Assembly (NCBI RefSeq): GCF_963678635.1 | Contig: NW_026971292.1 | Coordinates: 27,490 to 91,489, forward strand | Direction: 5' to 3' | DNA from: Symsagittifera roscoffensis | Taxonomy: Eukaryota > Xenacoelomorpha > Acoela > Convolutidae | DNA: 64,000 nucleotides | In this document: positions 1 to 11,280 of the stretch, piece by piece | Position numbering within the stretch: position 1 is the stretch's first letter | How the letters are laid out: each line of letters begins with the position of its first letter | The notes under the pieces: generated by a model | Databases searched by the model: none | What the model saw: only the letters and a program-made list of their open reading frames with translations | What the model was told of the DNA's origin: nothing | Translations under genes and position numbers: made by a program

Positions 1-215
1 AGCGTTTTAACCTAGGTAAGACCAAAGAACCCGGGGGTCGGAGGGTTAGGGACCTAAAACAATTACAGAAAATGCGTAAAACCAAACAAAAATAGGGTAT
101 GACCAAAAAAAGCCAAAATCAAGTTTACAAAAAAGTACAAAAAAACAGTAAAAAAAACCCAAAAAAGAATAAAAACAGCAAGAAAAATGATAAAATGATA
201 GTTTACATATTATAT
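1..215 (+). repeat. Element A 5' LTR, 3'-terminal part (truncated by window edge)
   Basis: Bases 1-20 are, inverted, nearly the same as 63,853-63,875, and both are followed in element direction by a G/C-rich stretch and then an A-rich tract (79-190 here; its T-rich complement is at 63,660-63,780). A shared 14-mer, GACAAGATGTGATC, lies at 218-231 here and inverted at 63,635-63,648, just inside the end. The same T-rich block ends the LTRs at 36,213, 40,828 and 44,863. I take the end of the A-rich tract as the LTR/leader boundary; the exact base is not resolved. Confidence 0.6.
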
Positions 216-2830
216 CCGACAAGATGTGATCAGACTTCCCTATTTGTTTTTGTTTTAGATTAATTTATATCATTTCTGATCGAAACATCGAGTGTTTTGA
301 CTGTTGGTTGGGTACCCTCCCTCGAGTGTTCTTTGAGTATTGAAGCACGTTAATGATAATTTTATCGTTGACCGGAGGGTAGAGTGGCAAGCTGACAGAC
401 GTGTTCCAGGCGCAACAGGGGAAAACACTGCCAACATCCAAAACGACTGTTGGATATCGTTAGTACAATTTTAGTATCGTTCGGTTACTATTTCAATAAA
501 TATAGGTGTTGGGGGACACAATTGGCTCGGTCCGATTGAACCCTCTATTGATTGCGAACTTCTGAGTTTTCAGGGTCTTAATTCGGGTTTTTGGCGTAAA
601 GAAGGGTGTAATAAAATTGATTAACGACTACTAATAGGTTTATACCTTTGTTATATATAACCTATTTCCCATTTAGACCCGAAAACACCCTAATTGTGTC
701 GAAAAAGACCGATTTTTGACCAAACCGTTAACCCCAACTTTTTGGATATCCGAGTTTTTCCGATGAATATAAAGCTTCTGCGCAGTGAGCTTTTACGTAT
801 TTCAAACCCTCTGACAAAGGAAACCGCGCGGAAAGTGACTCAGTAGAAGTTGGCGGAAATCGATTTTTCCATCAAATCATTTTTTGTAAATTTCCGAATT
901 TCGTTATTATGTTTTGAGGATTGAAGTTTTAAGGTATAAGAGGTAAAGCGATAAAAAACTTTTGTGTCAGGAGTTTGCTAGCATTACGAGCTCATTTACT
1001 TGAACAGTTCTTGAGTAACCCTCCAAATAGCTCCGTGGATAAAGGTACAGACTTAAAGATCGGAAAAGGGAAGAATCGGAGGGTCCAAATCCGATAGTGT
1101 TTGACAAAAGTTTTAATTCTAAACCAACTTTGGTCTGGTTTTTTGCATCTTTCCAGTACTGTACATGGCTACTGCGCTCGTTTAAAGTTTTTTAAAGCCC
1201 TTTCAGCAAAAATTGCGAACCAAGTCTCTGAGAACCTATGTAGGTAGTATAAAAAGGACAATTTAGCAAACGCATTTTGATGATTTCGCAAAGACTAGCA
1301 CACCGATTGGAATAAATTTGGTACCATAAGTCGACGTTTCTTGTCAAATTTTTGACCCGTAACCATTTTTAGGTTGATGTTTTTAGGAAAAACATTTTTT
1401 AAGAATTGATCAGTTTGGAGTGTCCAAATTTTAGGTAATGAAACCCCACTTTTATCTAACAAGGTACGTTGACCAGCTCAACTAACCTTGTTCTAAGTAA
1501 AGTAGACCGTAATTTGAGGCTTTACCGCGGCAAAATAAAATGATTTCGTCATTTTTTGGTGACCCTCCGAAGTAACCCTCCGGAGTCAGTTAAGCCCCTA
1601 ACAAACCTCCTTTAGTAACAGAATTTTGAGGGACCCTCCGAAATATTTCAAATAACCCCCAGGAAACAATTAGCTCATTGTGATTCTTCCGACACTAGCC
1701 GGATACCCCTTCGAAGCAAAAAGTTGAAAATTCGGAGATCTGAGGGTACCCTCCGAAGCAACCTTCCGGAGTCTGCTAAGCCTCGTAATAACCCTCCTTA
1801 GTGAACTAAAGGGAACCCTTCGACGCAACTTAAGTGCTTACGGTACCGTCCGAAGTAAGTTGAGCGTTTCGAATACCCTCCGAAGCAAGCCGCCGAATTG
1901 ACTTAAGCCCCTTAACAACCCAACTTAGTGAAAAATTTTTAGATACTCCGAGGTAAATTAGATACTTTAAAGTGGAATTAGAAGGTCGATTACCTACGAG
2001 GTGTGTTTATCAGACTAGTTGACCCAAAGATAAACTTTGGATTCTAGATTGGAATCATCAGAAGTAATCGAACAAAAATTTTTTAAATAAGTTTTTTGTG
2101 TGAGTGGTTGCCCTGAGCCACTTAGTAGGATGGCTTGGGCAAAACGGGAGCAAATAGAAGAAGACCTCGGTCAGTGTATTAGGTTAGACACACTCAATTG
2201 AGAAGAGAAAATTTGTTCCCTACTCTCGTGCACATGGAACTGTCCGAGTGTGGGAGAGCTTTTGCTTGGTTTCTGAATTTTTTCAATTACAGGTTACCTT
2301 GATCTACGTAGAGGGACAGCTCGGGCAATTGCTTGACACAAAGAAGAATACTTCGATGAGTGCTGTAAAAAAGAGACATTCACTAGTGACGACAGTGTCC
2401 TCGACTTTGTTCATTTGGAATGCTCCAACTGAGGGAGGTCTTTTTCTTTACGATCAGGTTTTATATTATCCAGTAATGAAGCCATCACTGCTATTTCACA
2501 AAGAACTGTTTAATTTTAAACGAGGCAGTGATTTGATACAACTGCAGCGTTAAAGTTATACTGATACGAGAGATCGCTGTAACCTATAGGGTGGATTGAT
2601 TTTTTATTGTTAATTGTGTTTTATGTGTCGGTTATTATATCTTGCGGATTCTTGCGACACTAATATACTTGGGCAGACTCTGAGTTTAACCTTAGCTGAG
2701 TTATTCATATAATCTCTAAGAGACTTAAAAAAAATTTATATTGGAAAAATTCACTACGTCGGCATATAAAAGTTTTCTTTATTTTTGTGAGACTTGTGCA
2801 TTGTTGTCAAGATTTAATTTTTTCAAAACG
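216..2830 (+). other. Element A leader, no gene seen
   Basis: About 2.6 kb without a credible gene. It lies between the LTR end and the first gag homology. From about 1,560 to 1,930 the motif ACCCTCCGAAG and variants recur at irregular spacing, alternating with CTTAGTGA-like and TTAAGCCCC-like segments, so this part looks like a degenerate interspersed repeat. A short open frame at 2,248-2,553 has no counterpart in the other copies and I do not call it. Confidence 0.5.
1560..1930 (+). repeat. Interspersed ACCCTCCGAAG-type repeats in leader
   Basis: At least six copies or near copies of a CCCTCCG core followed by AAGNAA or GAGTC are visible, several next to TTAAGCCCC and CCTTAGT. Spacing is irregular. 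Related CCCCTCCGG motifs occur in the leader of element C (62,760, 63,211, 63,446, 63,473). Confidence 0.5.
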
Positions 2831-2847
2831 CGTTTAGCGCAAAATAT

Positions 2848-5055
2848 GGAGCGCAAAGACTCGTTAAAAGAAATTACTAAAATCCCTACGCTGAGCACGG
2901 GAAGCACGCGGAGGTTTGAGTCGCGGCACACCCAGCTAATTTCCGGTAAGCAGTATCTTCGACGTTTTTGCTAAAGAGGCAACGAGTGAAAGTCGTAGTG
3001 ATATTTCAATGAGCGAAATGAAACTAAGAAGCGAGGAGAATCTAGACAGTGATGAAGGGCTAAAAACTGAGGCCGGGGCGGCGATCTTGTCACCAACCGA
3101 TCCCTTCGAGGAAGGGGAACATACGCAGATCCGACCCGACCGCCACCATCAAGATGACCTAAACGGGTCCGACTCTGTAAGAATTAAACGTTCTCAGAAG
3201 ACCTCGGAGCGTTGCCAGACTAATACAGGAGAGGAACTGTTGTTCCAAGGGATGTCTAGATCGGAGACCAAGAGCAGTTGTCGGAGAAAGAAACAATCTT
3301 GTCTAGCCAATTAAAGCAAGAACGCGATGATGTCAACCAAAACTCCCAGGGAAGCAGGGAAGGACAATCAATTTCGAGAGCAAAAAAGGATTTATAAAAC
3401 GTTGCATAATGAGCGCATGACATCGGTCCAAGCTGATGGGCTAATTTCTGGCTTTGAACATCTGGAACTCGTGCATTTGGACACGGATTTCACTCCTAGC
3501 CCGAAACAAGAGAAAAATAAGAAAGCGATGCCTAATTCACCATCAAGAACAATGGCAGATGGGATAACGATATGAACGTCCTCAATAATCGATAAGCTAA
3601 GGATGTTGATGGGAATGCAGAGAGGTGATGCGTCATCGAGCACTATCCTGCGACCTCAATTAGCGTCATCATCTCTAGGGCTGACCCAAGTGTTGAGCAC
3701 GGCCAGTGATGTGAGAGGCATGTTTGCCAATGTAATGACAAGCCTTGAAGAAATGCAGCAACATATGGCGAAAGTAATTGACCGAGTGGAGGAGACAGCT
3801 CAACAGGGCTATGAGAGGTTAAGAGACGATTTGGCAGAAACGAAACCCCACGCAAAATGCGATCAAGTCCAGCTGATTCAAAACACCGATCCATGCCTTG
3901 CGGAGAGTTTGGCTTTAGCTACCTAGGCGTCTGAAGAAAGAGATGGCAGAATGACACGAGAGAATAAGTGACTGTTGACCGATCATGACAACACCTATGC
4001 TCAAACGATGACTAACTTGGAGAAAAGATTGGATGCTAAGGCTGATCTTATGATGCGGAAACTTGATGAACTGTTGAGCAGCAGCAACTAAGAAAGTCGC
4101 TCCGGTCCAGGAGAGAATTCGCGTCAGACTAATGACGGATTCAGAGCCCCCCAGATAAACAGAGACTACTCCGAGATCAAGAACAAGTTTTGAATCCAAC
4201 CAAAGGGAGAGACCTAAGGCGGCTCCATCGAGGGCGGGTTGGACGGATCTTACACCGACAGAGATCTTAGCCCGCACTTACGGAAGCCCCATCCGGGAAA
4301 CGCTTGCCCTCAGTTCTCCACGTTGATTGGTCCCAGATTTGTCCACCATCTCGCAAGATACTACGATGTATGCATCAATGTTTGAGCCATTAAACAGGTC
4401 TCTTGAGACGTTTATCACTTAACTGTCGAAGTCCACTGAGAGAGGAGAAAGGTCACGAAGGACACTCAAGAAACCGAAATCGTACAAAGACGAGTCAGAT
4501 GGCTGCAATGACATTTGGATAGAGGTGATGAAGTTGCACAAGTGATGAAGAAGAAACAGGAATGTTGCGCACTGACGAGCAACTTAGAAGGCGCGGCCCT
4601 AAACTCTGTGATGACGACAAGGATATAAGAACATGACAGTGCACGTAAAATCTATTACATCTTGCTCAATCGTTTCGGCTCCTGAGTGCAGGGGCATCAG
4701 GCGACGGATGACCTCGTACTGGATGGCAAATTTTTTGGATGACCTCTAACTGCTCAGAAGGAGAAGCAATCCTGACAAGAGAATCCCAGAAAGGAACTTA
4801 GCCATAGCCTCAAAGTTCATGCACAGAGTAAAGAGTGATGAACTAAAAACCATGTTAGCCACACACTTTACATTTTCAGCGGACTCCGTGCCCACGCCCG
4901 ATGATTTGCGCATGAATTCGCGCGAATACCTCCTAATAAAGCCGAGGGTTCACAACCGCAACACAATTTACGGCAACTATGGTGGAATGAACTCCAGCAC
5001 AATTTCTGGTTGGTATAAGACTCACAACAGGTGGGCTGAGACTGATGAGAGTAGA
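2848..5055 (+). pseudogene. gag: gag remnant, element A
   Basis: Fragments in several frames match the gag of element C. They comprise a charged N-terminal part, a coiled-coil-like part near 3,603-4,090 (with LEKRLDAKADLMMRKLDELL, equal to the KIDAMMERR..ERLDGLL part of C), and a capsid-like part near 4,490-5,055 ending in MLATHFTFSADSVPTPDDLR, equal to MLATYYTPLSTDAPAPEELR in C. It retains a middle capsid stretch (about 4,500-4,800) that C has lost. Stops and frame changes are frequent. The nucleocapsid with its zinc knuckles is missing: at about 5,055 the sequence jumps from the region after the capsid straight into protease homology. Confidence 0.7.
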
Positions 5056-5913
5056 CGGACATTATATAGATGTCTAAGGCCCATACCCGAGTCTGATAAA
5101 TATGGATGGCATAAACATCTACACGAAGGCTAACGTGACGAATGCAAGTGAACAAGTAGGCCGGATCTACATCGGTCAAGAGGAGCTCAAGGTACGACAA
5201 ATTGGACATAATGCCATGCTTGAGCAGTATGCAGTCCAAATAGGCTGCGAAGCCGATCTAGCAGCACACATACTGGAAGTGCAGGGCAGACAATTTTCCG
5301 TAAAGGGACTACTTGACACGTCGGAATTGATACCGACTAATCGGGCGCAATCTCTGTGGCTGGAAGGGTTCCATCATCTGGCTGCATCTGGGAGGAAGGT
5401 TTATCTGGATGAGCTTTCTGGTTGTCGAAAACTTGGATGAATCCGACCAGTTCATCCTAGGACGCGACTTCGTGCGCAAATTTGACGTCACGATCCACCT
5501 CAACGCTCAACGACGGGTTGATACGAATCAAGGACCCAGAGAGGAAGTATGATTTGAAACCTGTTAATAAGATCTTGATTAATCAAGCAAAAGGGCCAAA
5601 TTTCCTAAGTCGGAAAGTTAGGTTGAAACCCAATCAAGATGTAGTGGCGACGTTTAGGCTGAAGATTTTGAAAGAACTTAGTAACAACAGACAAGTATGT
5701 CTGGTCCACAACCCAAACAGTAAAAGTTCAGCTAATTTAAGAAGAAGTATCTCACTCACTCAGAACGGACTACGTGTGAGTTGGTTGTTGAATACTCAGG
5801 CAACATCGGTGACGATACATGAAGAGAAGAAGCTTGGCTATGCATTGCCTCTGAATACAGAATATCAGAAATTTCAGAACTTAAAGAGGTTTAAAGTGAC
5901 TGAGTGTCCATGA
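5056..5913 (+). pseudogene. Protease region remnant with deleted active site, element A
   Basis: The frame at 5,102-5,440 (MDGINIYTKANVTN..RIYIGQEELKV) and the one at 5,482-5,913 match the protease ORF of element C and the 183-codon ORF of B. The retropepsin active-site segment is cut: C reads LLDTGAVVSVMP and continues to ..LIPTN, while A reads LLDTSELIPTN, so about 24 residues including the Gly-Ala of the DTGA motif are gone. The later FILGRDF flap-side motif survives in another frame near 5,452-5,472. Frameshifts separate the two halves. It cannot encode an active protease. Confidence 0.75.
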
Positions 5914-5970
5914 CGTGCCAAGAAAGAAAGTACATTGAAAAGAATAAATGAAATGAAGTTGTTTTAAAAA

Positions 5971-7090
5971 ATGTTTTCTATGAGATCGGAGACCGCCACT
6001 TGCTCGAATATCCCTGAGAGACCGAAAGACACAGAGTTAGCGGCAAACCAACCAGTCTTACTTGAGATAGAACACCTGGAAGGCAAAATATTGGATAAGG
6101 AAATGGACTCCGTTGGATCAGTGTTGAATCGAAACGCAGACTTTTTTCGAAACACAAAGCCGACATAGGTTGTTGCAATTTTGTGGAAAGTGAGGTCGGG
6201 CTCAGTACCTCACTGGGAGGAAGCTAGGAGAATGACCCAAAACAAATAAGAGGCATGTAGGAAAAAAATTGGGATGTTAATAGAATATTTCATGGCTGAG
6301 CCATCGAAGTCCCAGTGGGACTGTGGCGTGGTCATGGCTAAGAAGAGAGGGGCAACTTAGGTTTTGTTGCGATTTCCACTACTTGAACGCAGTAACGACA
6401 AAAGATGCACGCCCGATCCCTCGCATCGGTGAATCTCTCTCGAAGTTGGGAGACGCTAAATTCTTCACGGCGTTGGATTTGGGCTCTGCGTTCTAGCAAG
6501 TGGCCTCAGGAAACATGATTGAGAGAAAACAGGCTTTGCATGTGAACTGGGATTGTTTAAGTGGAAAAGAATGCCATTTGGACTATGAAACGCGACGGCT
6601 ACGTTTCATCGATGGATGGCCCAGGCACTCACGATTGTAACAAAGAGGTATGAAAACCTCAAAATGTGTTACATTGATGACGTTGTGATCGCGACACCAA
6701 CACTGGAGGACCACATTGAGAGACTGGACGAAGTCTTTACTTGCTTGAAATAGGCCGGCCTGCAATGCAAACACTCCAAGTGCGAGATCCTGAGGGACTC
6801 AAAAAGTAATTGGGTCGCCTTGTAGACAAGCACGGAGTCAGAGCGGACCCTGAAGCTGTTGAAGCAGTGCTGAAACGGAAGGTATCGAAAACCGACACAC
6901 AATTGATTAGCTTCTTCGGCTTCGCTAATGACTACCGAGAATTTATTAAAGGGAAGGCCGACAAGATAAACCCTGTGCAGCAATTGATGCGAAATAAGGG
7001 CAAGAATTTCAGCTGGACAGACGAAGCTCAAGTCTCCTTTGAGAAATCAAACGCAGCTTTGTGAAGCTCCGGTCCTCGGCATGCCGACCG
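5971..7090 (+). pseudogene. Reverse transcriptase remnant, element A
   Basis: The N-terminal lead-in (LEIEHLEGKILDKEMDSVGS, 6,060-6,118), the fingers and palm motif RYLNAVT-like HYLNAVTTKDARPIPRI near 6,378-6,425, LDLGSAF near 6,475-6,493, and CYIDDVVIATPT near 6,667-6,702 show a Ty3/gypsy reverse transcriptase. The catalytic YIDD box is intact, but the reading frame changes several times and stops occur inside the palm. The thumb and connection follow at 6,810-7,064 (RLVDKHGVRADPEAVEAVLK). Confidence 0.8.
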
Positions 7091-7830
7091 AGAAAGGAAT
7101 GTTTGTGCTGGACACAGACGCATCAGTAATAGCTATCTCGGGAATACTCCATCAGGAACAAGAACGGAATGGAGGGTCTGTTCTCCGACCCATAGCTATG
7201 GGGGCAAAGTTCTAAGCGATACCGAAAGGAGATATGGTAAACCGAAAGCGGAAATGTTTGCGGTAATTACTTTTCTGGAATAGTTCAGAGCCTACATAGG
7301 GAGTGCTCACTTTAAGTTGCGCGTAGACAATCAAGATCTCGCCTGGCAAAAACTTATTCGATGGATCAAAGCTATATCTGTTGCTGGATTATACGCCTAG
7401 ATGGCTATAACATGATTAAAGAGCACCGAACACGTGGCAAACACCAAAATACCGACAGCCTCAGCAAAAAGTGGAGTTATATGAGCAACTAGAAGAGAAT
7501 CAAGCTAACCAGACAGAGATTAAGGATGGTTTTTTTTTCTGGACATAGACACCTATGACAAGCTGCCACTCACCAAATGGCTTGATAAGTCAGGGCATCC
7601 CATACCAGGGCACCCCGACCTTCCTGCGGAAAAAGCTGCCGAGATAAAAAAAAAGTTCGCAAAGGGTGATCTGTTTCCATTGGATTTGTTAGTTTGCTCC
7701 AACCTGGTACAGCAAGAACTTACCAGGCTAGATATCAATAGTATAGCGCTACCGAACAAAACCATGAGCTTAGCACCGTATCTCATTAGAAAGCTCCGCG
7801 ATCTGCTTCAATGAGAGGTTGAAGACAGGA
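7065..7830 (+). pseudogene. RNase H domain remnant, element A
   Basis: Reading across frames gives APVLGMPTEKGMFVLDTDAS, then GILHQEQERNGGSVLRPIA, KAEMFAVITFLE and RVDNQDLAW. These equal the RNase H of elements B and C, with the expected Asp (LDTDAS), Glu (KAEMF) and Asp (RVDN) positions. It ends with a match to the KHQNADSLSKK segment near 7,437-7,475. Several single-base frame changes inactivate it. Confidence 0.75.
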
Positions 7831-8765
7831 TCATGAATAGATGGAGACCATGCAGAGGCTGACCATCACCGAAAGAACAGAGAAAAGACCGGCAGCGATC
7901 CGGAGTCGGGACGTCGAGCGGGATTGTCAATCAATAGTGAACCAGTTGGTGAACTCGATACCGAAAGATGTCCTTTTGAGGACCTCATATGTGGAAGTTC
8001 AATAACTGACCAGTACTCAGTCCGCTCAGGGGGTCAGTGTAGAATTGAAATCCAGTATGGCAAGAAGGGTTCAGTTCACTGATGCAAAAATGAGTACGTG
8101 CAAAGCTCGGACTGTTCATCCGGAGATGAGACAATGTCCGGGGAGTCAAATCAGTAAAGTGGTCTGGACGCGGAATTTTCCGGGAGTCATGTTCCATCGG
8201 GCCGCGCAAGGATAATTTGTCCGGGGAGTCGATGCCAGGACGACCGAGAGACAGAGTTTTGTCGTGGGAGTCGAGAAACATGAAGATCAAGTCTGAAGGA
8301 GACTGTGTAGACTCCATCAGCTCGAGTGATGGTTCGAAGTTTCAATCCTGGGAGAACGTGTCTGAGACTACTTTCGTCGGAGATAGCGATTCATTCCTTG
8401 CCACTGAATTGGAAACAGCGCGGGTTGGACAGAGAAATGCATCAATACCAAGACAGGGACAGATACACCTCCGATGAGGAAGGCACGGTAGTCGAACGAA
8501 CTTGAAGAGTCCGACAAGGTTATTTCTACATGCTACAGTTGTCCGTATCAATCTGCAGCCTTTGGAGCAAGAGGTGACACCTTTGAAAACGATATGGTGT
8601 ATTAAATCGATGGACAATGCCCGTGCTCCGGAAATAATTAGCGGACAGCTAAATGTGATGAAGAAATATTTGAAAACCAAGTACCGACCATCGGATCTTT
8701 TAAGGGCGTAGCGAATTAATAGGAATGCGAGCAATTTAAAGAGATGAATAAAAAATGGACTAAAA
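7831..8765 (+). pseudogene. RNase H to integrase linker remnant, element A
   Basis: This stretch corresponds to the long charged linker that precedes the integrase in B (29,300-30,601) and C (first 385 residues of the 54,467-56,539 ORF). Matches include PLEQEVTPLKTIWCIKSMDN near 8,559-8,618 and LNVMKKYLKTKYRPSDLLRA near 8,650-8,709. Two exact copies and one near copy of TGTCCGGGGAGTC lie at 8,135-8,147, 8,218-8,230 and about 8,177-8,188. Confidence 0.65.
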
Positions 8766-9480
8766 CCAAGTGCTGGTAATGTTCGATCATTTCTCAAAAT
8801 AGGCAGAGGCAGCTCCCTGCCTGACAGAATCAGCAGAGGAAACTTGCGACCATTTAATAATTGTCTGGATTGCTAGACACGGCTGCTCGATCACATTCCA
8901 GTCAGATAATGGCAAAACACTCGTAATCTTACTAAGGAGTTAATGAAGATGTCGCAAGTGGCGCAGGCTCACTCGACCACTTACCATCCGCAGACGAATG
9001 GCCTGGTCGAGAGACAAAATCGCACAACAGTTTCCATGCAAAAGGTATCTTGCTCACGATACATGGATGACTGGGATAAGCACTTGCCGCAGGTAATGGG
9101 CGCGTACAATAGCACTGACACTCAACTACGGGAATCAGCCCACACATGATGTAACAGGCCACGAGAAATCCCTCCCCTTACCGTTCTACTATCCGGAAAA
9201 AGAAGGAAGGAGAACAGCACCGCAAACGTACGTGCGTGATGTGATCAGGAGGTAACAAGAACTGAATGATCTGTGTCAAAGGAACACGCACCAGGCCAAA
9301 ATCAGGCAGAAGAGGAGATGCGATAAGAGGACCGCTGACGCCAAAGCTTACTCAGTGAGGGACTATGTCTGGATGTTCCAGGGCTTGCTTCCCCCAAAGG
9401 GAACCAAAGAGTTGCTGAAAAAATGGCGTGGTCGATTTCAAAGAACGAAGGTGCACTAGGTTAGTGGCTTTTGTTGATTG
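8766..9480 (+). pseudogene. Integrase remnant lacking its N-terminal half, element A
   Basis: Homology to the Ty3/gypsy integrase starts abruptly near 8,770 at the QVLVTIDHFTK segment (here QVLVMFDHFSK). The HHCC zinc domain and the first catalytic Asp are therefore deleted. The rest is recognisable: FQSDNG (second catalytic Asp retained), STTYHPQTNGLVERQNR (catalytic Glu), then YYPEKEGRRTAPQTYVRDVI and the KKWRGRF part of the GPY/F module. Stops and frame changes interrupt it. Confidence 0.8.
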
Positions 9481-10140
9481 AGCACCGGATGCGCTGCTCA
9501 TTACGAGAACATCAAATCGCACAAAACTTCATCGGAAGACTGGTGCATCACGGCTGACTTGCATGAGGATGAGGGTGAGGTGTACGAGAGAGGCATACCT
9601 GACAAGAACGACGGAAATGGGGTGATGGATGACAGTGATCTGCCATTGGACCTGGAACTGCACAGAGCAGACCGAAGTTGTCAAAAGTGTTGAACCTGAC
9701 TTTCCCTTAGCCATGGAGACGCGACAGAGCAAGATGGGAAGGAACAAAAAGAAAATCAACCCGCACGGTGAAGAAATTGTCGTAAACAGAATTGTGTTGG
9801 ACGACGTGACAGACTCAAAAGTGGGTTTGGATGATACAGCGGTATTACAGGACATCGACCTTATCGCTGATACAGAAACTGACTGTATCGACGATCGATC
9901 GTAACCGGAAATGTAGTTTAAACCTGAGGTGGAACAAATGCATGAGAAAAAATTGACAAATTTATGGGTGCTCGAATGGTTCCATGAAATAGCTGCAGAT
10001 CCAAAACAAACAATCCTGACAATTCATCTTGTCGATCAGACCAGCATCAAATACATCAGTCGAGACAACACCGAGTCAAACTGGATCCGTCCAGATGGCC
10101 CCTTATGTGCTACCGAATCCAACCTCGATCTGCTCGATAC
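9478..10140 (+). pseudogene. Acidic C-terminal extension of pol, remnant, element A
   Basis: After the GPY/F-like module all three elements continue for about 250 acidic codons. Here the pieces are 9,478-9,693 (CAAHYENIKSHKTSSEDWCI) and 9,629-9,904 (ETRQSKMGRNKKKINPHGEE, VLDDVTDSKVGLDDTAVLQD) and a last part near 9,929-10,100 (NLWVLEWFHEIAADPKQT). They equal the ORF at 53,670-54,515 of C. No known domain is recognised. Frames shift at least twice. Confidence 0.65.
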
Positions 10141-10194
10141 TGGCCAATTGACGCGAATTTCGATGGATGTTTTAGTCCGAGAGCGGTGGTACTA

Positions 10195-10760
10195 CTCACC
10201 CACACCAAAAATCTTATGATAAAAAAACTGAAATTGGCAAGGGAGACAGGGGAACTGGAAACAGAGGGGGAAATTCTAAAAAACAGCCTTTTGGGCATTT
10301 TTTGAGTCATATCACTACTCGAAAACATTGTTGTGACAGACAGTGGGTTTATACTTACGGAACGCACGTGCGCTATAGCGATAACTGCGGGTGTATATTT
10401 CAAAACAGCACTAGCGGCCAACTTCAAAGAAAAAATAGTATAAGAATATACAGTTTTTATGGAAACAGATGCCTGGTGTGGGAGGGATGATAGCGCTGCC
10501 CCTGCCCCCTGTCACATCACAAATAACAGGAAAATACTAGTGATTTTTTGTAACCAAGGCCACCGACAGGCAACACGTACTGAAATACTGAAAGCTTAGA
10601 GCTGGCACTACCTCGACTCAGGGATTTCCTGGTGGAGAGGGGAGTGGCCTCGCCCTCCTTGCCGGTGTATGATCCCCAAAGGGAAAAACTACATCCCAGA
10701 GAGCTATATGCATGTGATTTTTTCGAAAACAGACATAAAAATCTACTTAGAAGTATTATA
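10195..10760 (+). pseudogene. ORFx remnant, element A
   Basis: A short conserved unknown ORF follows pol in all three elements. Here, across frames, it reads KLKLARETGELETEGEI near 10,220-10,275, then ARAIAITAGVYFKTALAANF near 10,366-10,425, and LRDFLVERGVASPSLPVYDP near 10,618-10,677 followed by KLHPRELYA. These match B (25,659-26,210) and C (53,020-53,610). I do not recognise a family. At least three frame changes are present here. Confidence 0.6.
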
Positions 10761-11280
10761 TGAGCAACTGCAGTAGCTATGGTTAGGGTTTAGAGTTCTT
10801 TTGTTAGGATTAAGAATCTTCTACTAGGTTTATTTTTTAAACATTAGGATTTCGATTTTGGGGGCAGGTATTAAGTGTTAGCAGTCTAGCAGTGTTGATG
10901 TGTGATATTGAAAACTTGTGTTACTGTGTGGTTCTGATTATGTGATTACCATTTTATTGTGAACTGGATTGCTCCAGGTGCGAAAGGTGACAGCATCTGA
11001 TCTTTTTACACTGACATAACCGGAGGTGGGCGATCCACCTTGGTGCTAAATTTTAGAAAAAAAGGAGACAATTTCACCTGACTGTTTTTAAAAGATATTA
11101 ATGATGTCTTAAAGTGAAGATAAAATAGCTTGTATATTGGTTCTAAGTTGTGACATTTTTTTTAAATTGTGATTGATCGGAGATTTGTTTATTGGAAATA
11201 AAATTGAATGTTCAAGAGACAGATCCACACAAAAGAGAATGAGCGACAAGAATGATTTGATGTAATTCCTCTCAGCGAGT
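10761..11280. other. Spacer between ORFx and cassette, element A
   Basis: About 500 bases without a gene. AT-rich, with runs such as GGTTAGGGTTTAGAG near 10,780. It is the counterpart of 52,630-53,020 in C and 25,095-25,655 in B. If the cassette has its own promoter or splice acceptor it should lie here, but I see no signal I can defend. Confidence 0.4.

Noticed and set aside
2248-2553. Open frame of 101 codons in the leader of element A
   Set aside because: No counterpart in the leaders of B or C, ordinary length for chance in this sequence, no motif.
10775-10800. Telomere-like repeat (GGTTAGGGTTTAGAG)
   Set aside because: Only one or two imperfect units, not an array.
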